DNA of 64,000 nucleotides from Plesiomonas sp051652165 (GCF_051652165.1 NZ_JBOFTR010000004.1:310001-374000); one strand, 5' to 3'. Shown: positions 52,695 through 62,148, counted from the first letter of the stretch. Notes: a model not told the origin generated them from the sequence alone. A program made the numbers and translations.

Positions 52695-52787
52695 ATGTAT
52701 AAAAAAGACAGTATTTTGAAAAAAGTACGTAAAAAGCAGAGTCTAAAAATAGTAACTAAGCATGTAATCTACAAGAGCCTTGGCTAA
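52695..52787 (+). CDS. Possible 30-residue basic peptide
   Basis: ATG frame of 30 codons beginning MYKKDSILKKVRKKQS, with about a third Lys/Arg and no acidic cluster. Upstream are a weak purine-rich site (TAAGAG) and an extended minus-10 about 90 nt away. Lys-rich peptides arise easily in AT-rich DNA, so this is a candidate only. It could equally be an untranslated small RNA. Not recognised as any known family. Confidence 0.25.
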   Translation: MYKKDSILKKVRKKQSLKIVTKHVIYKSLG

Positions 52788-52909
52788 ATAAGTAAATGTT
52801 TAGGTAAGTGATTAAATGAAGAGCAATGAATATTTATAAAGTAAAAAACAAAAGCATTGAGTTTCATGTAAATAAGCCGTTATTCATAATTACAGATAGG
52901 AAATTAATG

Positions 52910-52940
52910 AATAAGACTCGCTAATTTAGCAAGTCTTATT
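52910..52940 (-). terminator. Terminator of moeA-moeB
   Basis: Long hairpin: AATAAGACT pairs with AGTCTTATT, one mismatch, then GCTA pairs with TAGC. It lies 66 nt after the moeB stop. The following minus-strand sequence is AT-rich without a perfect T run. Confidence 0.65.
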
Positions 52941-53005
52941 CGTTTGTATTCTGTTATCAAGTTGTACTGTGTTTTGACATGTTTTATTTATGTGTGAACA
53001 GTAAA

Positions 53006-53773
53006 CTATAGGCTATTCGTATGCTCAGAGCAGACATCACAATCAGCAAAACGCAGCAATGCCATCTCCCTAAATTGTAGAGTGCGCCCATCAATTAACA
53101 GCAATTTCCCTGCAAGTACACAACCTATTTGCGTAATATATTTGATCGCCTCTAATGCTTGCAAATTGCCAACAATACCAACAATAGGGGCAATAACGCC
53201 AGCCTCAACACAAGAGAGCGCATTATCACCAAATAAGTGGCTTAGGCAGCGGTAGCACGGTTGGCCTTCAGCATAGGTAAAGACGGAGAGCTGACCTTCA
53301 AAACGGATTGCAGCCCCCGAAATTAACGGAGTTTTACTGTTAAAACAGAGCTGATTGAGCTGATTACGGGTGTCGACATTATCGGTGCAATCAAGCACCA
53401 GATCGTGCTGGGTGATGAGTGTAAATAAGTCATCATCCTTAAGCTTTCCGTTCAACGGTTCTACGCGGATATGCGGATTGATAGCCCGCAACTCTGTGGC
53501 CGCCGACTCGACTTTTGGCATACCAATACGCGTATCACGATGCAGAACCTGCCTTTGTAGGTTTGAGAGTGATACGGTATCAAAATCGAGCAGTGTCAAT
53601 GACCCTACACCGGCAGCGGCCAAATACTGCGCCGCCGCGCAGCCCAATCCGCCAAGCCCGACAATCAGCACTGATGCTGCTTTTAGCTTTTCCTGCCCAT
53701 CAAAGTCACATTCACGCAGCACAATCTGGCGGTTGTAGCGCAAGGTTTCAGCATCACTGAGTTCGGTCTGCAT
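53006..53773 (-). CDS. moeB: Molybdopterin-synthase adenylyltransferase MoeB
   Basis: E1-like enzyme that adenylates the C-terminal Gly of MoaD. 255 residues: nucleotide motif GLGGLGCAAAQYLAAAG, catalytic Asp in LDCTDNVDTRNQLN, and two zinc-binding Cys pairs, CYRC near 172 and CDVC near 246. ThiF is the alternative, but its position 2 nt after moeA identifies it as MoeB. Confidence 0.93.
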   Translation of the reverse strand: MQTELSDAETLRYNRQIVLRECDFDGQEKLKAASVLIVGLGGLGCAAAQYLAAAGVGSLTLLDFDTVSLSNLQRQVLHRDTRIGMPKVESAATELRAINPHIRVEPLNGKLKDDDLFTLITQHDLVLDCTDNVDTRNQLNQLCFNSKTPLISGAAIRFEGQLSVFTYAEGQPCYRCLSHLFGDNALSCVEAGVIAPIVGIVGNLQALEAIKYITQIGCVLAGKLLLIDGRTLQFREMALLRFADCDVCSEHTNSL

Positions 53774-53775
53774 TT

Positions 53776-55029
53776 TTATGCTCCGAGTAGGGTATTAAAC
53801 GGCTCGACCGTCACCATCTCTCCGGCATCCACATGTCCGCGATCTTGTTCCAGCACAATAAAACAGTTTCCCTGCATAAATGAGCTGAAGACATGTGACC
53901 CCTGATGACCGGTTGAGCTGACACTTAAGGTCATCGTGCCGGTTTGTGGATCAAGCGTGCTGTGCAATACACCGCGCTGAAAGTCGATTCGGCCTTGTGA
54001 TTTTTTCAGGCGATCATTACAGCGAACCTGAAAACGCAGGGGCATTTTCCATGTACTGTGGCCAGACAGTGCGGCAATCAGCGGCTGTACTAACTGATAA
54101 AAGGTGACCGCCGCAGAAACCGGATTACCCGGTAATCCGCAGAACCAACTGTGCTGCAAGCGGCCAAAGGCAAACGGTTTGCCCGGTTTAATGGCCAGTT
54201 TCCAGAAGGCAACTTCACCCATTTCATCTAAAATTTGCTTGGTGTAATCGGCTTCACCCACGGAAACACCGCCTGAACTTATCACCAGATCGGCTGCGGC
54301 ATCGGCCTGTTCAAAAGCACGGCGAAAAGCGTCAAGATCATCGGGGATAATGCCCAGATCAATGATCTCGCAGTCAAGCTTTTCCAGCATTAAACGAACG
54401 GCCAGCCGGTTACTGTCATAAATTTGTCCGTCGGCCAGAGGTTGACCTGGTTCACGCAGTTCATCACCGGTCGAAAAAAGAGCCACTTTTAGGCGACGGT
54501 AGACGCTTAATTGCGTAATGCCGAGCGAGGCTATCATCGGTAAATGGGCAGTACTGAGTTTTGTGCCCGCAGGCAGTATGTCACTGCCACGCTGTACATC
54601 TTCACCTGCCAGACGAATATTCTGCATTGCACGTACTGGGTGGGTGAAGGTAACGCCTTTTGCCGTTACCTCGGCCTGTTCTTGCATGATCACGGCATCA
54701 CAGCCGTCTGGAATGACTGCGCCAGTCATAATCCGAATACAGGTGCCTGTTGGCCATTTACCATTGAACGGTGCACCTGCAAAGGCTTTTCCGGCAACCG
54801 GTAAACAATGTGGCGTGGAAAGATCAGCGAGTCTCACAGCGTAACCATCCATTGCCGAGTTCGCAAAAGGCGGTACGTTAATCGGGGATTGCAGTGCAGT
54901 TGCAGTAATCCGCCCAAAGGCGTGATCCAGTGCAACAGTTTCCGTTGTGCAGCAGCAAGAAACGTGCTTTAACAGGGTAGATAATGCGTGATCGAGTGTT
55001 TGCAAACCCGTAGTGGCACAGCAATCCAT
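53776..55029 (-). CDS. moeA: Molybdopterin molybdenumtransferase MoeA
   Basis: Inserts molybdate into adenylated molybdopterin to form active Moco. 417 residues. Blocks seen are PPFANSAMDGYAVR (substrate loop), GTCIRIMTGAVIPDGCDAVIMQE, STGDEL, the catalytic SSGGVSVGEADY and FCGLPGNPVSAAVTF, then the C-terminal beta domain. The N-terminal 20 residues contain several Cys (MDCCATT, VSCCC), unusual for MoeA. It heads the moeA-moeB pair. Confidence 0.95.
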   Translation of the reverse strand: MDCCATTGLQTLDHALSTLLKHVSCCCTTETVALDHAFGRITATALQSPINVPPFANSAMDGYAVRLADLSTPHCLPVAGKAFAGAPFNGKWPTGTCIRIMTGAVIPDGCDAVIMQEQAEVTAKGVTFTHPVRAMQNIRLAGEDVQRGSDILPAGTKLSTAHLPMIASLGITQLSVYRRLKVALFSTGDELREPGQPLADGQIYDSNRLAVRLMLEKLDCEIIDLGIIPDDLDAFRRAFEQADAAADLVISSGGVSVGEADYTKQILDEMGEVAFWKLAIKPGKPFAFGRLQHSWFCGLPGNPVSAAVTFYQLVQPLIAALSGHSTWKMPLRFQVRCNDRLKKSQGRIDFQRGVLHSTLDPQTGTMTLSVSSTGHQGSHVFSSFMQGNCFIVLEQDRGHVDAGEMVTVEPFNTLLGA

Positions 55030-55541
55030 GTGATACTCCTCTTAACTCTTTGGGAATTTATTGTTTATTTTCATGTTATAAAGGCTGTTATTTGTTAAGA
55101 AAAATAAAACAGACCTTTCTGATTAGAAACCATCTTTTGGCATCGCGTTGCTTAGTATAAAGCCTTTAATAAGAGAATCGCATTGATTTCCCTTTCAAGA
55201 AGGTATCAATGCAATTGTGCTGTTTTCAATGATATGGCATGTGATCTCTATGTAGCATTTTATTTTCAATAATGTGATTTTCATGGTGAAATTAATGGGT
55301 GTTTTCACTTTTAAATGTATAGTTGCTTTATTCTGATGCAATAAAATGAAATAACCTGATTAACATCAAGGTAGATTTTTTTTTCGTAAGGGTTATGCTT
55401 CTAAAAAACAGAGCGTTATCGTCTGTCATGTTTAGACGGTGCTCTACTGTTTATTAAGACAATGCACTGTGCCCCTAGCACCCTGTAAAATAATATTTAG
55501 TATCGGGGTAATAGCACAATTCGATTTATGTGGAGAACATA
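55030..55541. other. Divergent intergenic region between moeA and folE
   Basis: About 510 nt without a gene. A two-part hairpin (AGAGC/GCTCT and CGTCT/AGACG, 55410-55445) lies about 100 nt before folE and might be a leader structure or a terminator of an unseen transcript. Otherwise AT-rich sequence carrying the two promoters. Confidence 0.4.
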
Positions 55542-56198
55542 ATGCCATCGCTTACAGAAGACGCTAGTAAAGTTCGTGCTGCACTTGAGGCTCATGGCCT
55601 TGAAACACCGATGAAATCATCAGGATTAGATAAAAATACGCGCCGGGAACAGATTCAGCAGCATATGACTGAGGTGATGCGTTTACTGAATTTAGATCTT
55701 GATGATGATAGTTTGGCAGAAACGCCACGCCGTATTGCTAAAATGTATATCGATGAGGTTTTTTCTGGATTAGATTACAGTACATTTCCGAAAATTACGG
55801 TCATTGAAAATAAAATGCATGTTGATGAAATGGTGACTGTTCGCGGCATTCATTTAAACAGTACATGTGAGCACCATTTTGTGACTATTGATGGGGTAGC
55901 CAATATTGCTTATATCCCACGTGATAAAGTGATCGGTTTATCTAAATTAAACCGTATTGTGCTCTTTTTTGCCCAACGCCCGCAGGTTCAAGAGCGGTTA
56001 ACACAGCAAATTTTAGTTGCACTGCAAACGTTATTAGATACCGATAATGTTGCTGTTTCTTTAAATGCAGTGCATTATTGTGTTAAGGCGCGCGGTATTC
56101 GTGATGCAGGAAGCTCAACAGTGACAACGGCGTTAGGGGGAATATTTAAATCTAACCAGAGCACTCGCCAAGAGTTTTTGAGTGTGGTGCGCAGTTAG
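55542..56198 (+). CDS. folE: GTP cyclohydrolase I
   Basis: First enzyme of tetrahydrofolate synthesis, GTP to 7,8-dihydroneopterin triphosphate. 218 residues from the ATG at 55542 (MPSLTED, matching E. coli), with GGAG 6 nt upstream; a GTG four codons earlier overlaps that site and is not favoured. Zinc ligands are in STCEHHFVTIDG and VHYCVKARG. yeiB follows on the same strand as in E. coli. Confidence 0.95.
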   Translation: MPSLTEDASKVRAALEAHGLETPMKSSGLDKNTRREQIQQHMTEVMRLLNLDLDDDSLAETPRRIAKMYIDEVFSGLDYSTFPKITVIENKMHVDEMVTVRGIHLNSTCEHHFVTIDGVANIAYIPRDKVIGLSKLNRIVLFFAQRPQVQERLTQQILVALQTLLDTDNVAVSLNAVHYCVKARGIRDAGSSTVTTALGGIFKSNQSTRQEFLSVVRS

Positions 56199-56249
56199 TC
56201 TATTCTGCTCTGCCATTATCTTTAGATTAGGCTTATTACATTTTAGAAG

Positions 56250-56280
56250 AAGGGTGCTGAAAGGCATCCTTTTTTGTTTT
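56250..56280 (+). terminator. Terminator between folE and yeiB
   Basis: 8-bp stem with one G-U pair (AAGGGTGC/GCATCCTT, 6-nt loop) followed by T5-G-T4, 51 nt after the folE stop. It suggests yeiB has its own promoter or depends on read-through. Confidence 0.75.
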
Positions 56281-56366
56281 TATTTTGTTTAGATTTAAAG
56301 GTGTTGTTAAAGTAGGAAAATATGAGTCAATAAGTGCAAGTAAATATAATAATAGCGAGAGGTTGC

Positions 56367-57527
56367 ATGCAAGAACGTTTAGCGGTGCTAGATGGTGCTA
56401 GAGGTGTGGCGATATTGGGTATTTTATTGCTCAATATTATCAGTTTTGGTTTACCTCAAGCTGCGTACTTAAATCCGGCATTTGCAGGGCTACCTTCTGT
56501 TGGTGATACATGGGTATGGGCCGCACAGAATTTATTAGCAGAACAAAAATTTCTGACGATTTTCGCACTGCTGTTTGGCGCTGGAGTGCAACTACAATTA
56601 CGACGGGGAAAGGGTAACGAGTTTATGAAATCTCGCCTGTCGTGGTTACTGCTATTTGGCTTATTTCATACTCTTTTTTTGTGGGATGGTGATATTTTAC
56701 TCTCTTACGGACTTGTTGGGCTAATGTGCTGGCGACTCATTCGTGATGCACAAAGCCCACGCAGTTTATTGCGTTTTGGGTTGGTGTTATACAGTTTAGG
56801 GTTATTGTTACTGTTTATTTTAGGATGGTTAAGCTTAAATGCTGCACCAAGCACATTTTGGCAGCCTGATTGGGTTGCTCTTGATAGTGAAATTAGCACG
56901 AAACTCAATGGTGGCTGGGGCGCTGTAACATATCGTTTTCACCAAATGATCTCAATGTTATTAGTGGTGATGTTGCAGTATGGTTGGCAACTTGCAGGGC
57001 TAATGGTGGCAGGAGCAGGGCTTATTCGTAACGGTTGGTTACAAGGTAGCCGATTACCTCATCAATATTGGCGTAAAGCAATTGTGCTGATTTCGCTTGG
57101 TTTACTGATTCAAAGCCCAGGTATTTGGCTTAATATTGCGGTGAAGTGGGATTTTCACTGGAGTGCCTATTTTGGACAGATCCCGCGTGAAATTGCTGCA
57201 CCGATTCAGGCTATGGGCTATTTAGCACTATGGTATGCGATTTTTCCTTCTATTCAGTATTCGCGCTTTGCACAGGCAATGGTTTCTGTTGGGCGAATGG
57301 CACTGAGTAACTATATTTTGCAAACACTATTGTGTAGCCTGATTTTTTACCATTTTAGTTGGTTTAATCAACTTGATAGGTTGCATTTGCTGATGTTTGT
57401 TCCTGTTGTTTGGTTGATTAATATTCTATTTTCAGTGTTTTGGTTGCGCTATTTTTCTCAAGGCCCATTAGAGTGGTTATGGCGAAAGTTGGTATTAATC
57501 AGTGTTTCTCATCATAACGCACTATAA
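56367..57527 (+). CDS. yeiB: YeiB family inner-membrane protein (DUF418)
   Basis: Polytopic membrane protein of unknown function, about ten helices, 386 residues. It follows E. coli YeiB throughout, e.g. LDGARGVAILGILLLNI, FLTIFALLFGAG, WDGDILLSYGLVGLMCWRL and GRMALSNYILQTLLCSLIFYH. The acyltransferase-3-like fold has been suggested for DUF418 but substrate is not known. Start at 56367 with GAGAGG upstream; the frame is open from 56334. Confidence 0.88.
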   Translation: MQERLAVLDGARGVAILGILLLNIISFGLPQAAYLNPAFAGLPSVGDTWVWAAQNLLAEQKFLTIFALLFGAGVQLQLRRGKGNEFMKSRLSWLLLFGLFHTLFLWDGDILLSYGLVGLMCWRLIRDAQSPRSLLRFGLVLYSLGLLLLFILGWLSLNAAPSTFWQPDWVALDSEISTKLNGGWGAVTYRFHQMISMLLVVMLQYGWQLAGLMVAGAGLIRNGWLQGSRLPHQYWRKAIVLISLGLLIQSPGIWLNIAVKWDFHWSAYFGQIPREIAAPIQAMGYLALWYAIFPSIQYSRFAQAMVSVGRMALSNYILQTLLCSLIFYHFSWFNQLDRLHLLMFVPVVWLINILFSVFWLRYFSQGPLEWLWRKLVLISVSHHNAL

Positions 57528-57561
57528 TATTGAGATTGTTAGTTGTATCAAATGATACTAT

Positions 57562-58458
57562 TTATGCTGAAGGTAAATGTGCCCATGGTGGAAAAATAGC
57601 AAGTGGTGTTTTTTTAGGGCGATGTAAATCAGCGCGTAAATACGGTATTTGAGTTGTATTTGTTGAGGCGGTGATCCGCACAAAAAAAGACAGTAATTGT
57701 TGCGGGAGTGTTGCTTTCGAGGGATTAGTCAGTGCAAGCTCAAAAACGGAAAAATAGGCTGACTCTTGAGTAAACTTTGGTGCTGGAAATATGACATCAC
57801 CCTGAGGAATAGGCTCTTTGGGCCCTAAAAAGCGTGGCTGGCTGCCAAGTAGGTAGAGATCAGATACTGCCGCAAGACGAGCAAATATTTCACGTGTTCG
57901 GGTTTTTAGATAACTATCTGGCATAGAAACGGCAAAGCAAACCGCATTAATGTTGTAGTGGTGTGCAATCATCAATGCGCGTTCACAATGAAAGCGTTGT
58001 GTGATGATGATAAACTTTTCTGTATCGAACACTTTTTTAGCACGAACAATCGAATCGAGAGTACGAAACCCTGCAAAGTCGAGCACGATAGCTTGCGGAG
58101 GAACACCAGCTTTGATTAAGTCTCGCCGCATATTGCGTGGTTCATTATAACTAAGTTGTGCATTGTCTCCGCTAACAAGCACACGTTTAATTTTCCCTTC
58201 ATGGTACAAGGCCGCTGCGCCATCAATGCGGTAGGTATAAAAAGTATTGAGTTTTCCTCGGCTGACATATTTTGCTGTGCCTAGCACTAAACCGACAGGG
58301 GAGTCGGGCACTAAAGTGATATCTTCATAAATGTATGGCGAAAAACGCCAGCTAACCCAACGATCAAGCAGTAGCAGTGTTAATACTGCTAGTAATGAAA
58401 GAAACAATAAGTATTGTAAGCTTTTATGCCACATGGCAAGTGTTCTACCTTTACCCAT
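57562..58458 (-). CDS. sanA: SanA-like DUF218 membrane protein
   Basis: Homologue of E. coli SanA, an inner-membrane protein affecting the envelope barrier and vancomycin tolerance. One N-terminal helix (about 15-31) precedes a periplasmic DUF218 domain with VGLVLGTAKYV, SGDNAQLSYNEPRNMRRDLIKAGVP, DFAGFRTLDSIVRAKKVF and IITQRFHCERALMIA, almost residue for residue as in SanA. At 298 residues it is about 60 longer than E. coli SanA because of a C-terminal tail of unknown function. Start at 58458 or at the second Met (58434). Confidence 0.88.
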   Translation of the reverse strand: MGKGRTLAMWHKSLQYLLFLSLLAVLTLLLLDRWVSWRFSPYIYEDITLVPDSPVGLVLGTAKYVSRGKLNTFYTYRIDGAAALYHEGKIKRVLVSGDNAQLSYNEPRNMRRDLIKAGVPPQAIVLDFAGFRTLDSIVRAKKVFDTEKFIIITQRFHCERALMIAHHYNINAVCFAVSMPDSYLKTRTREIFARLAAVSDLYLLGSQPRFLGPKEPIPQGDVIFPAPKFTQESAYFSVFELALTNPSKATLPQQLLSFFVRITASTNTTQIPYLRADLHRPKKTPLAIFPPWAHLPSA

Positions 58459-58821
58459 ATCTTTTTTACTTTACCGCACTATCTCATTGAAAGCACGAGA
58501 CAAAGATAAGAACAGGGAATGCTTACATATTGCGCTGTAAGATCTGATCTTATCGAATACTATTTTTGCAAAAACAAACGTTTATCTCAATTGTGGATGT
58601 ATGAGTTTCTATTATTATTGGTTTGAAATACGTAAAGTTGATGGTTTATCGTGAGTTTCGGTAAAAGAGCGTGTTTATAGAAAACTGATATGAAGGAAAA
58701 ATCATGTTGTCGTCGGTAAAATCATCAGAGAGTGTACTCTCTGATGATTAAAGGTGACATTTACATATCAGGTAGTAACATATTGTTTATGTTGTATTTA
58801 TCAACAATATTTTACCGACAG
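58459..58821. other. Intergenic region between maeA and sanA
   Basis: 363 nt, no gene seen. It contains the maeA terminator hairpin (58720-58749) and, further on, the sanA promoter, which was not pinned down. Confidence 0.4.
58716..58749 (-). terminator. Terminator of maeA
   Basis: Perfect 14-bp stem (AATCATCAGAGAGT/ACTCTCTGATGATT, 2-nt centre) followed on the minus strand by TTACC. The hairpin is strong but the T run is short. 73 nt past the maeA stop. Confidence 0.65.
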
Positions 58822-60525
58822 TTAGAATGAGGTTCGTTTATATTGTCGATATTGTGCATTCCAAAAATTCTGCTCAATACTGTGCTCTAGAGCTTCATCA
58901 GGCGTTTGTACTGCAACACCATCAAATTGCGCGGCTTTTGCCACTTTTAACGCAATATATTTGCTGAGTTTTTGAATTTCAGACAAACATGGCAACAGTG
59001 AGCCTTCGCCATTATTTGCTAATGGTGAGCAGTCGGCCAGTGCTCGGCTTGCAGCCATCAGCATATTATCCGTAACCCGACGTGCGCCTGATGCAATAAC
59101 CCCCAAGCCAATACCTGGGAAAATATATGAGTTGTTGCATTGGGCTATCGCATAAGTTGTGCCTGCATGTAATACCGGTGCAAATGGGCTACCTGAAGCA
59201 ACAAGTGCTGCGCCATCTGTCCAACGAATCACATCTTCAGGACGCGCTTCTACTCGTGAAGTCGGGTTTGATAGGGGCATGACAATCGGGCGGGCACAGT
59301 GGGTATGCATTTCACGAATAATCTCTTCGGTAAATAACCCCGGTTGACCAGATACACCAATTAATACCGTTGGTTTGGCGTTACGTACAACATCCATCAG
59401 TGAGATGGTGTCAGAAGAGAGATCCCAGCTTTGTAAACGATCAATTTTTTGTACCAGCTTGGTCTGGAACTCAAGCAGTGTTGGCATCTGATCGGTCAAT
59501 AAGCCAAAACGGTCAACCATGAATACCTGTGAACGGGCCTCTGCATCACTTAAGCCTTCGGCTTTCATTTGCGCAATAATTTGTTCTGCAATACCACAAC
59601 CAGCAGAGCCAGCACCTAGAAAGGTAATGCGCTGATCGCGCAGTTGGCTACCTGCTGCACGGCTTGCTGCAATTAAACAACCGAGAGTGACTGCTGCAGT
59701 GCCTTGAATATCATCATTAAAGCAGCATAAGTCATCGCGATAACGATTAAGCAGTGGCATAGCATTTTTCTGAGCAAAATCCTCAAATTGCAGTAAAACA
59801 TTTGGCCAGCGGCGTTTAACAGCTTGAATAAATTCATCGACAAAAGCGTCGTACTCTTCGCCGGTGATTCGTGGATGTCGCCAACCCATATACATAGGAT
59901 CATTAAGGCGTTGTGGGTTATTTGTGCCTACGTCAAGAACAACAGGCAAAGTATATGCTGGGCTAATACCACCACAAGCGGTATACAATGAAAGTTTACC
60001 GATAGGAATGCCCATTCCACCGATACCTTGATCACCTAAGCCTAAAATTCGCTCGCCATCAGTGACAACGATGACTTTAACATTCTGCTTGGTCGCATTT
60101 TGCAGCATATCATCAATGCGATCTCGATTTGGATACGAGATGAACAAGCCGCGTGCCCGACGGTAGATATCAGAAAATTGCTCACAAGCTTGGCCTACGG
60201 TCGGGGTATAAATGACTGGCATCATCTCTTCAATGTGATCTTCAACTAAACGATAAAACAGTGTTTCGTTGGTATCTTGAATGTTACGGAGGAAAATGTG
60301 CTGATTAATTTCACTGTGGAAGCTGGTGAACTGTTTGTAGGCGCGGTTAGCTTGTTCTTCTATCGTTTCAATAGCCTCTGGCAATAGGCCTTCTAGATTA
60401 AAAAACTGACGCTCGTCTTCTGTAAACGCATTGCCTTTATTCAATAAAGGGGTTTCTAGCAGTGCTGCACCGGCATAAGGAATATAAAGGGGGCGCTTGG
60501 TGTCCTGATTATTTTCAGTTGTCAT
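58822..60525 (-). CDS. maeA: NAD-dependent malic enzyme
   Basis: Oxidative decarboxylation of malate to pyruvate with NAD (SfcA type). 567 residues. Blocks: MPVIYTPTVGQACEQFS (catalytic Tyr), VVTDGERILGLGDQGIGGMGIPIGKLSLYTACGGI, FNDDIQGTAAVTLG, dinucleotide motif GAGSAGCGIAEQI, and MPLSNPTSRVEA. Single gene with its own terminator. Confidence 0.95.
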   Translation of the reverse strand: MTTENNQDTKRPLYIPYAGAALLETPLLNKGNAFTEDERQFFNLEGLLPEAIETIEEQANRAYKQFTSFHSEINQHIFLRNIQDTNETLFYRLVEDHIEEMMPVIYTPTVGQACEQFSDIYRRARGLFISYPNRDRIDDMLQNATKQNVKVIVVTDGERILGLGDQGIGGMGIPIGKLSLYTACGGISPAYTLPVVLDVGTNNPQRLNDPMYMGWRHPRITGEEYDAFVDEFIQAVKRRWPNVLLQFEDFAQKNAMPLLNRYRDDLCCFNDDIQGTAAVTLGCLIAASRAAGSQLRDQRITFLGAGSAGCGIAEQIIAQMKAEGLSDAEARSQVFMVDRFGLLTDQMPTLLEFQTKLVQKIDRLQSWDLSSDTISLMDVVRNAKPTVLIGVSGQPGLFTEEIIREMHTHCARPIVMPLSNPTSRVEARPEDVIRWTDGAALVASGSPFAPVLHAGTTYAIAQCNNSYIFPGIGLGVIASGARRVTDNMLMAASRALADCSPLANNGEGSLLPCLSEIQKLSKYIALKVAKAAQFDGVAVQTPDEALEHSIEQNFWNAQYRQYKRTSF

Positions 60526-60690
60526 AGTCTTTAATGTAAATAGGTTTGTAGGAAAGGCGAGGTTGATCCTAAGACGATGCGGTAGAAAGTAAATTGGTAT
60601 TACTCATAAATGTGCGAGCGCGCAAGTTATGGGAATTTAGTGTGCCAGAAACGCAGATAATCTATGATGTCATAGAGTATGCAGCACCAT

Positions 60691-61017
60691 TTATTGCTGA
60701 GGAAGTGTTGTTGATGTACGAGATAGCAACAAATTGTCTGAATAAAGCTCAACAGAGATAGTCACTTTATCTGTTGGTAAAAGTGTAAAGCGCATAGAAG
60801 AAAGAACTTCAGGTTGATTGGCTCGAAAATGACTCTCTTGCTGTTGTGATGTAGTATTGCGGCCTGATTTTCCCATTTTTGCAATACGAATTTTATAGTT
60901 GCACAGGCAATTTTGTGTTGTTTGCGCGTATGCTTGTACGGTTGACTCTGCTCCTTGCGTTTTTATATTAAACCAAAGTTGTGATTGCAATGCACCGGCT
61001 AACAGTAAAGAGAGCAT
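60691..61017 (-). CDS. csgC: Curli assembly protein CsgC
   Basis: Periplasmic protein that in E. coli blocks premature CsgA amyloid formation. 108 residues. The N-terminus MLSLLLAGALQSQLWFN and the CxC motif in QNCLCNYKI match E. coli CsgC (SQITFN, QSCLC), as does the ANQP-.LS segment. It is the last gene of csgBAC, 157 nt after csgA with a terminator between. Confidence 0.85.
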   Translation of the reverse strand: MLSLLLAGALQSQLWFNIKTQGAESTVQAYAQTTQNCLCNYKIRIAKMGKSGRNTTSQQQESHFRANQPEVLSSMRFTLLPTDKVTISVELYSDNLLLSRTSTTLPQQ

Positions 61018-61084
61018 AGTAATGCCTTATTGGTTTAGCAAATGATGAGGAAAAGAGCAACTAACCGCGGTGTAAGCTATAAAA

Positions 61085-61118
61085 TAAAGAAGCGGCAAGT
61101 GTTAGCTCCGCTTCTTTA
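61085..61118 (-). terminator. Terminator between csgA and csgC
   Basis: 11-bp perfect stem TAAAGAAGCGG/CCGCTTCTTTA with a 12-nt loop, followed on the minus strand by TTTTATAGC. It would give much more csgBA than csgC mRNA. Confidence 0.75.
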
Positions 61119-61174
61119 TCAGATAATACAGTATCATGTAGAGCTTTTTTGAATAAAACGCCAACGAGGTTTAG

Positions 61175-62101
61175 CTAATTTTGAGTCACATTTGCGCTAT
61201 TATGACCACCGTATTGTGTGACAGTTGCTAAATCACCGAAGGCACTTTGATCAACAGTGACGCTGTTATGGTGGCCATTTTGGTAAGTATCAGATGTATT
61301 CATCCCACCTGATTGTTTGATATCGGCATCGTTACGTCGACCAATTTGTACAGCATCAACATCGTTGTGAATGCCACGTTGTTTGACTTGTGCGGTATTC
61401 TTTTGGCCTGTTTGACTGACATCAATATCGTTAAAGCGGCCACGTTGTTTTACAAGAGCATCGTTGTAAGAGCCTGATTGATCAACGGTAGTGTCGTTAC
61501 GACGGCCTGATTGTGTCACGTGTGCGCTGTTTGCTGTGCCACTTTGGTCTACATCAATATCATTTTTTTGACCACGTTGAGTAACATCAGCACTGTTTTT
61601 ATTGCCATGTTGATCAATATCGGTTTTATTGAGTTGTCCTTTTTGTGCAACATCGGCACTATTTTTACGGCCAAATTGATCAATGGTAATGTCATTACGT
61701 TTACCACTTTGATCGACTGTGGCATCATTTTTTCTGCCGCGTTGGTCTATATTAGTATCGTTTTTGTAACCAGTTTGTAGTGCGTCAGCATTATTACGTT
61801 TACCGCGTTGTTCAATATTAATATCATTTTTATTGCCACCTTGATCGGTGACGGCATTATTGTATGAACCACTTTGGTAAATAGTAGTATCACTCATTGC
61901 GGCATTAAGTTGTTTTGAATCAGAGGTGTTTTCAGTACCTAATTGAGTAACATCAATAAGTACATCATTTGAACCGCTTTGTAGAGCATCTGCTAAGTTA
62001 CCATTGCCTGATTGATAAATAGTGGTTTGTTGATTAGCAGCATTAACAGCAACAGAGCCTAAAATAGCGACAGTGATGATAGACAGATTCAGCATTTTCA
62101 T
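61175..62101 (-). CDS. csgA: Major curlin subunit CsgA, enlarged
   Basis: Amyloid fibre subunit. Signal peptide ends near residue 21 (GSVAVNA). The rest is built of about 25 half-repeats of the curlin form QxGxxNxxxxx; from about residue 85 they follow a strict 11-residue period. E. coli CsgA (151 residues) has 10 half-repeats, so this 308-residue protein is more than twice as long and should form a beta-solenoid of about 12 turns. Many half-repeats are rich in Lys, Arg and Asp (GKRND, GRRND, GRKND), unlike the Ser/Gly/Asn-rich E. coli repeats. Two hemi-repeats are imperfect (QLNAAM near the start, QSAFGD near the end). It could be called a CsgA paralogue, but position after csgB supports CsgA. 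Confidence 0.88.
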   Translation of the reverse strand: MKMLNLSIITVAILGSVAVNAANQQTTIYQSGNGNLADALQSGSNDVLIDVTQLGTENTSDSKQLNAAMSDTTIYQSGSYNNAVTDQGGNKNDINIEQRGKRNNADALQTGYKNDTNIDQRGRKNDATVDQSGKRNDITIDQFGRKNSADVAQKGQLNKTDIDQHGNKNSADVTQRGQKNDIDVDQSGTANSAHVTQSGRRNDTTVDQSGSYNDALVKQRGRFNDIDVSQTGQKNTAQVKQRGIHNDVDAVQIGRRNDADIKQSGGMNTSDTYQNGHHNSVTVDQSAFGDLATVTQYGGHNSANVTQN

Positions 62102-62148
62102 TGTATAAACCCTCAGTGTTGCGTTGTCTGAATGAATTAATGAGTTTG

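Larger units (their letters stand above)
52403..53005. other. Intergenic region with heptamer repeat and possible small gene
   Basis: 603 nt, very AT-rich. It holds the (GTTTTTT)6 repeat at 52505, an extended minus-10 promoter motif at 52595, a possible 30-codon gene at 52695 and the moeB terminator at 52910, each listed separately. Confidence 0.6.
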
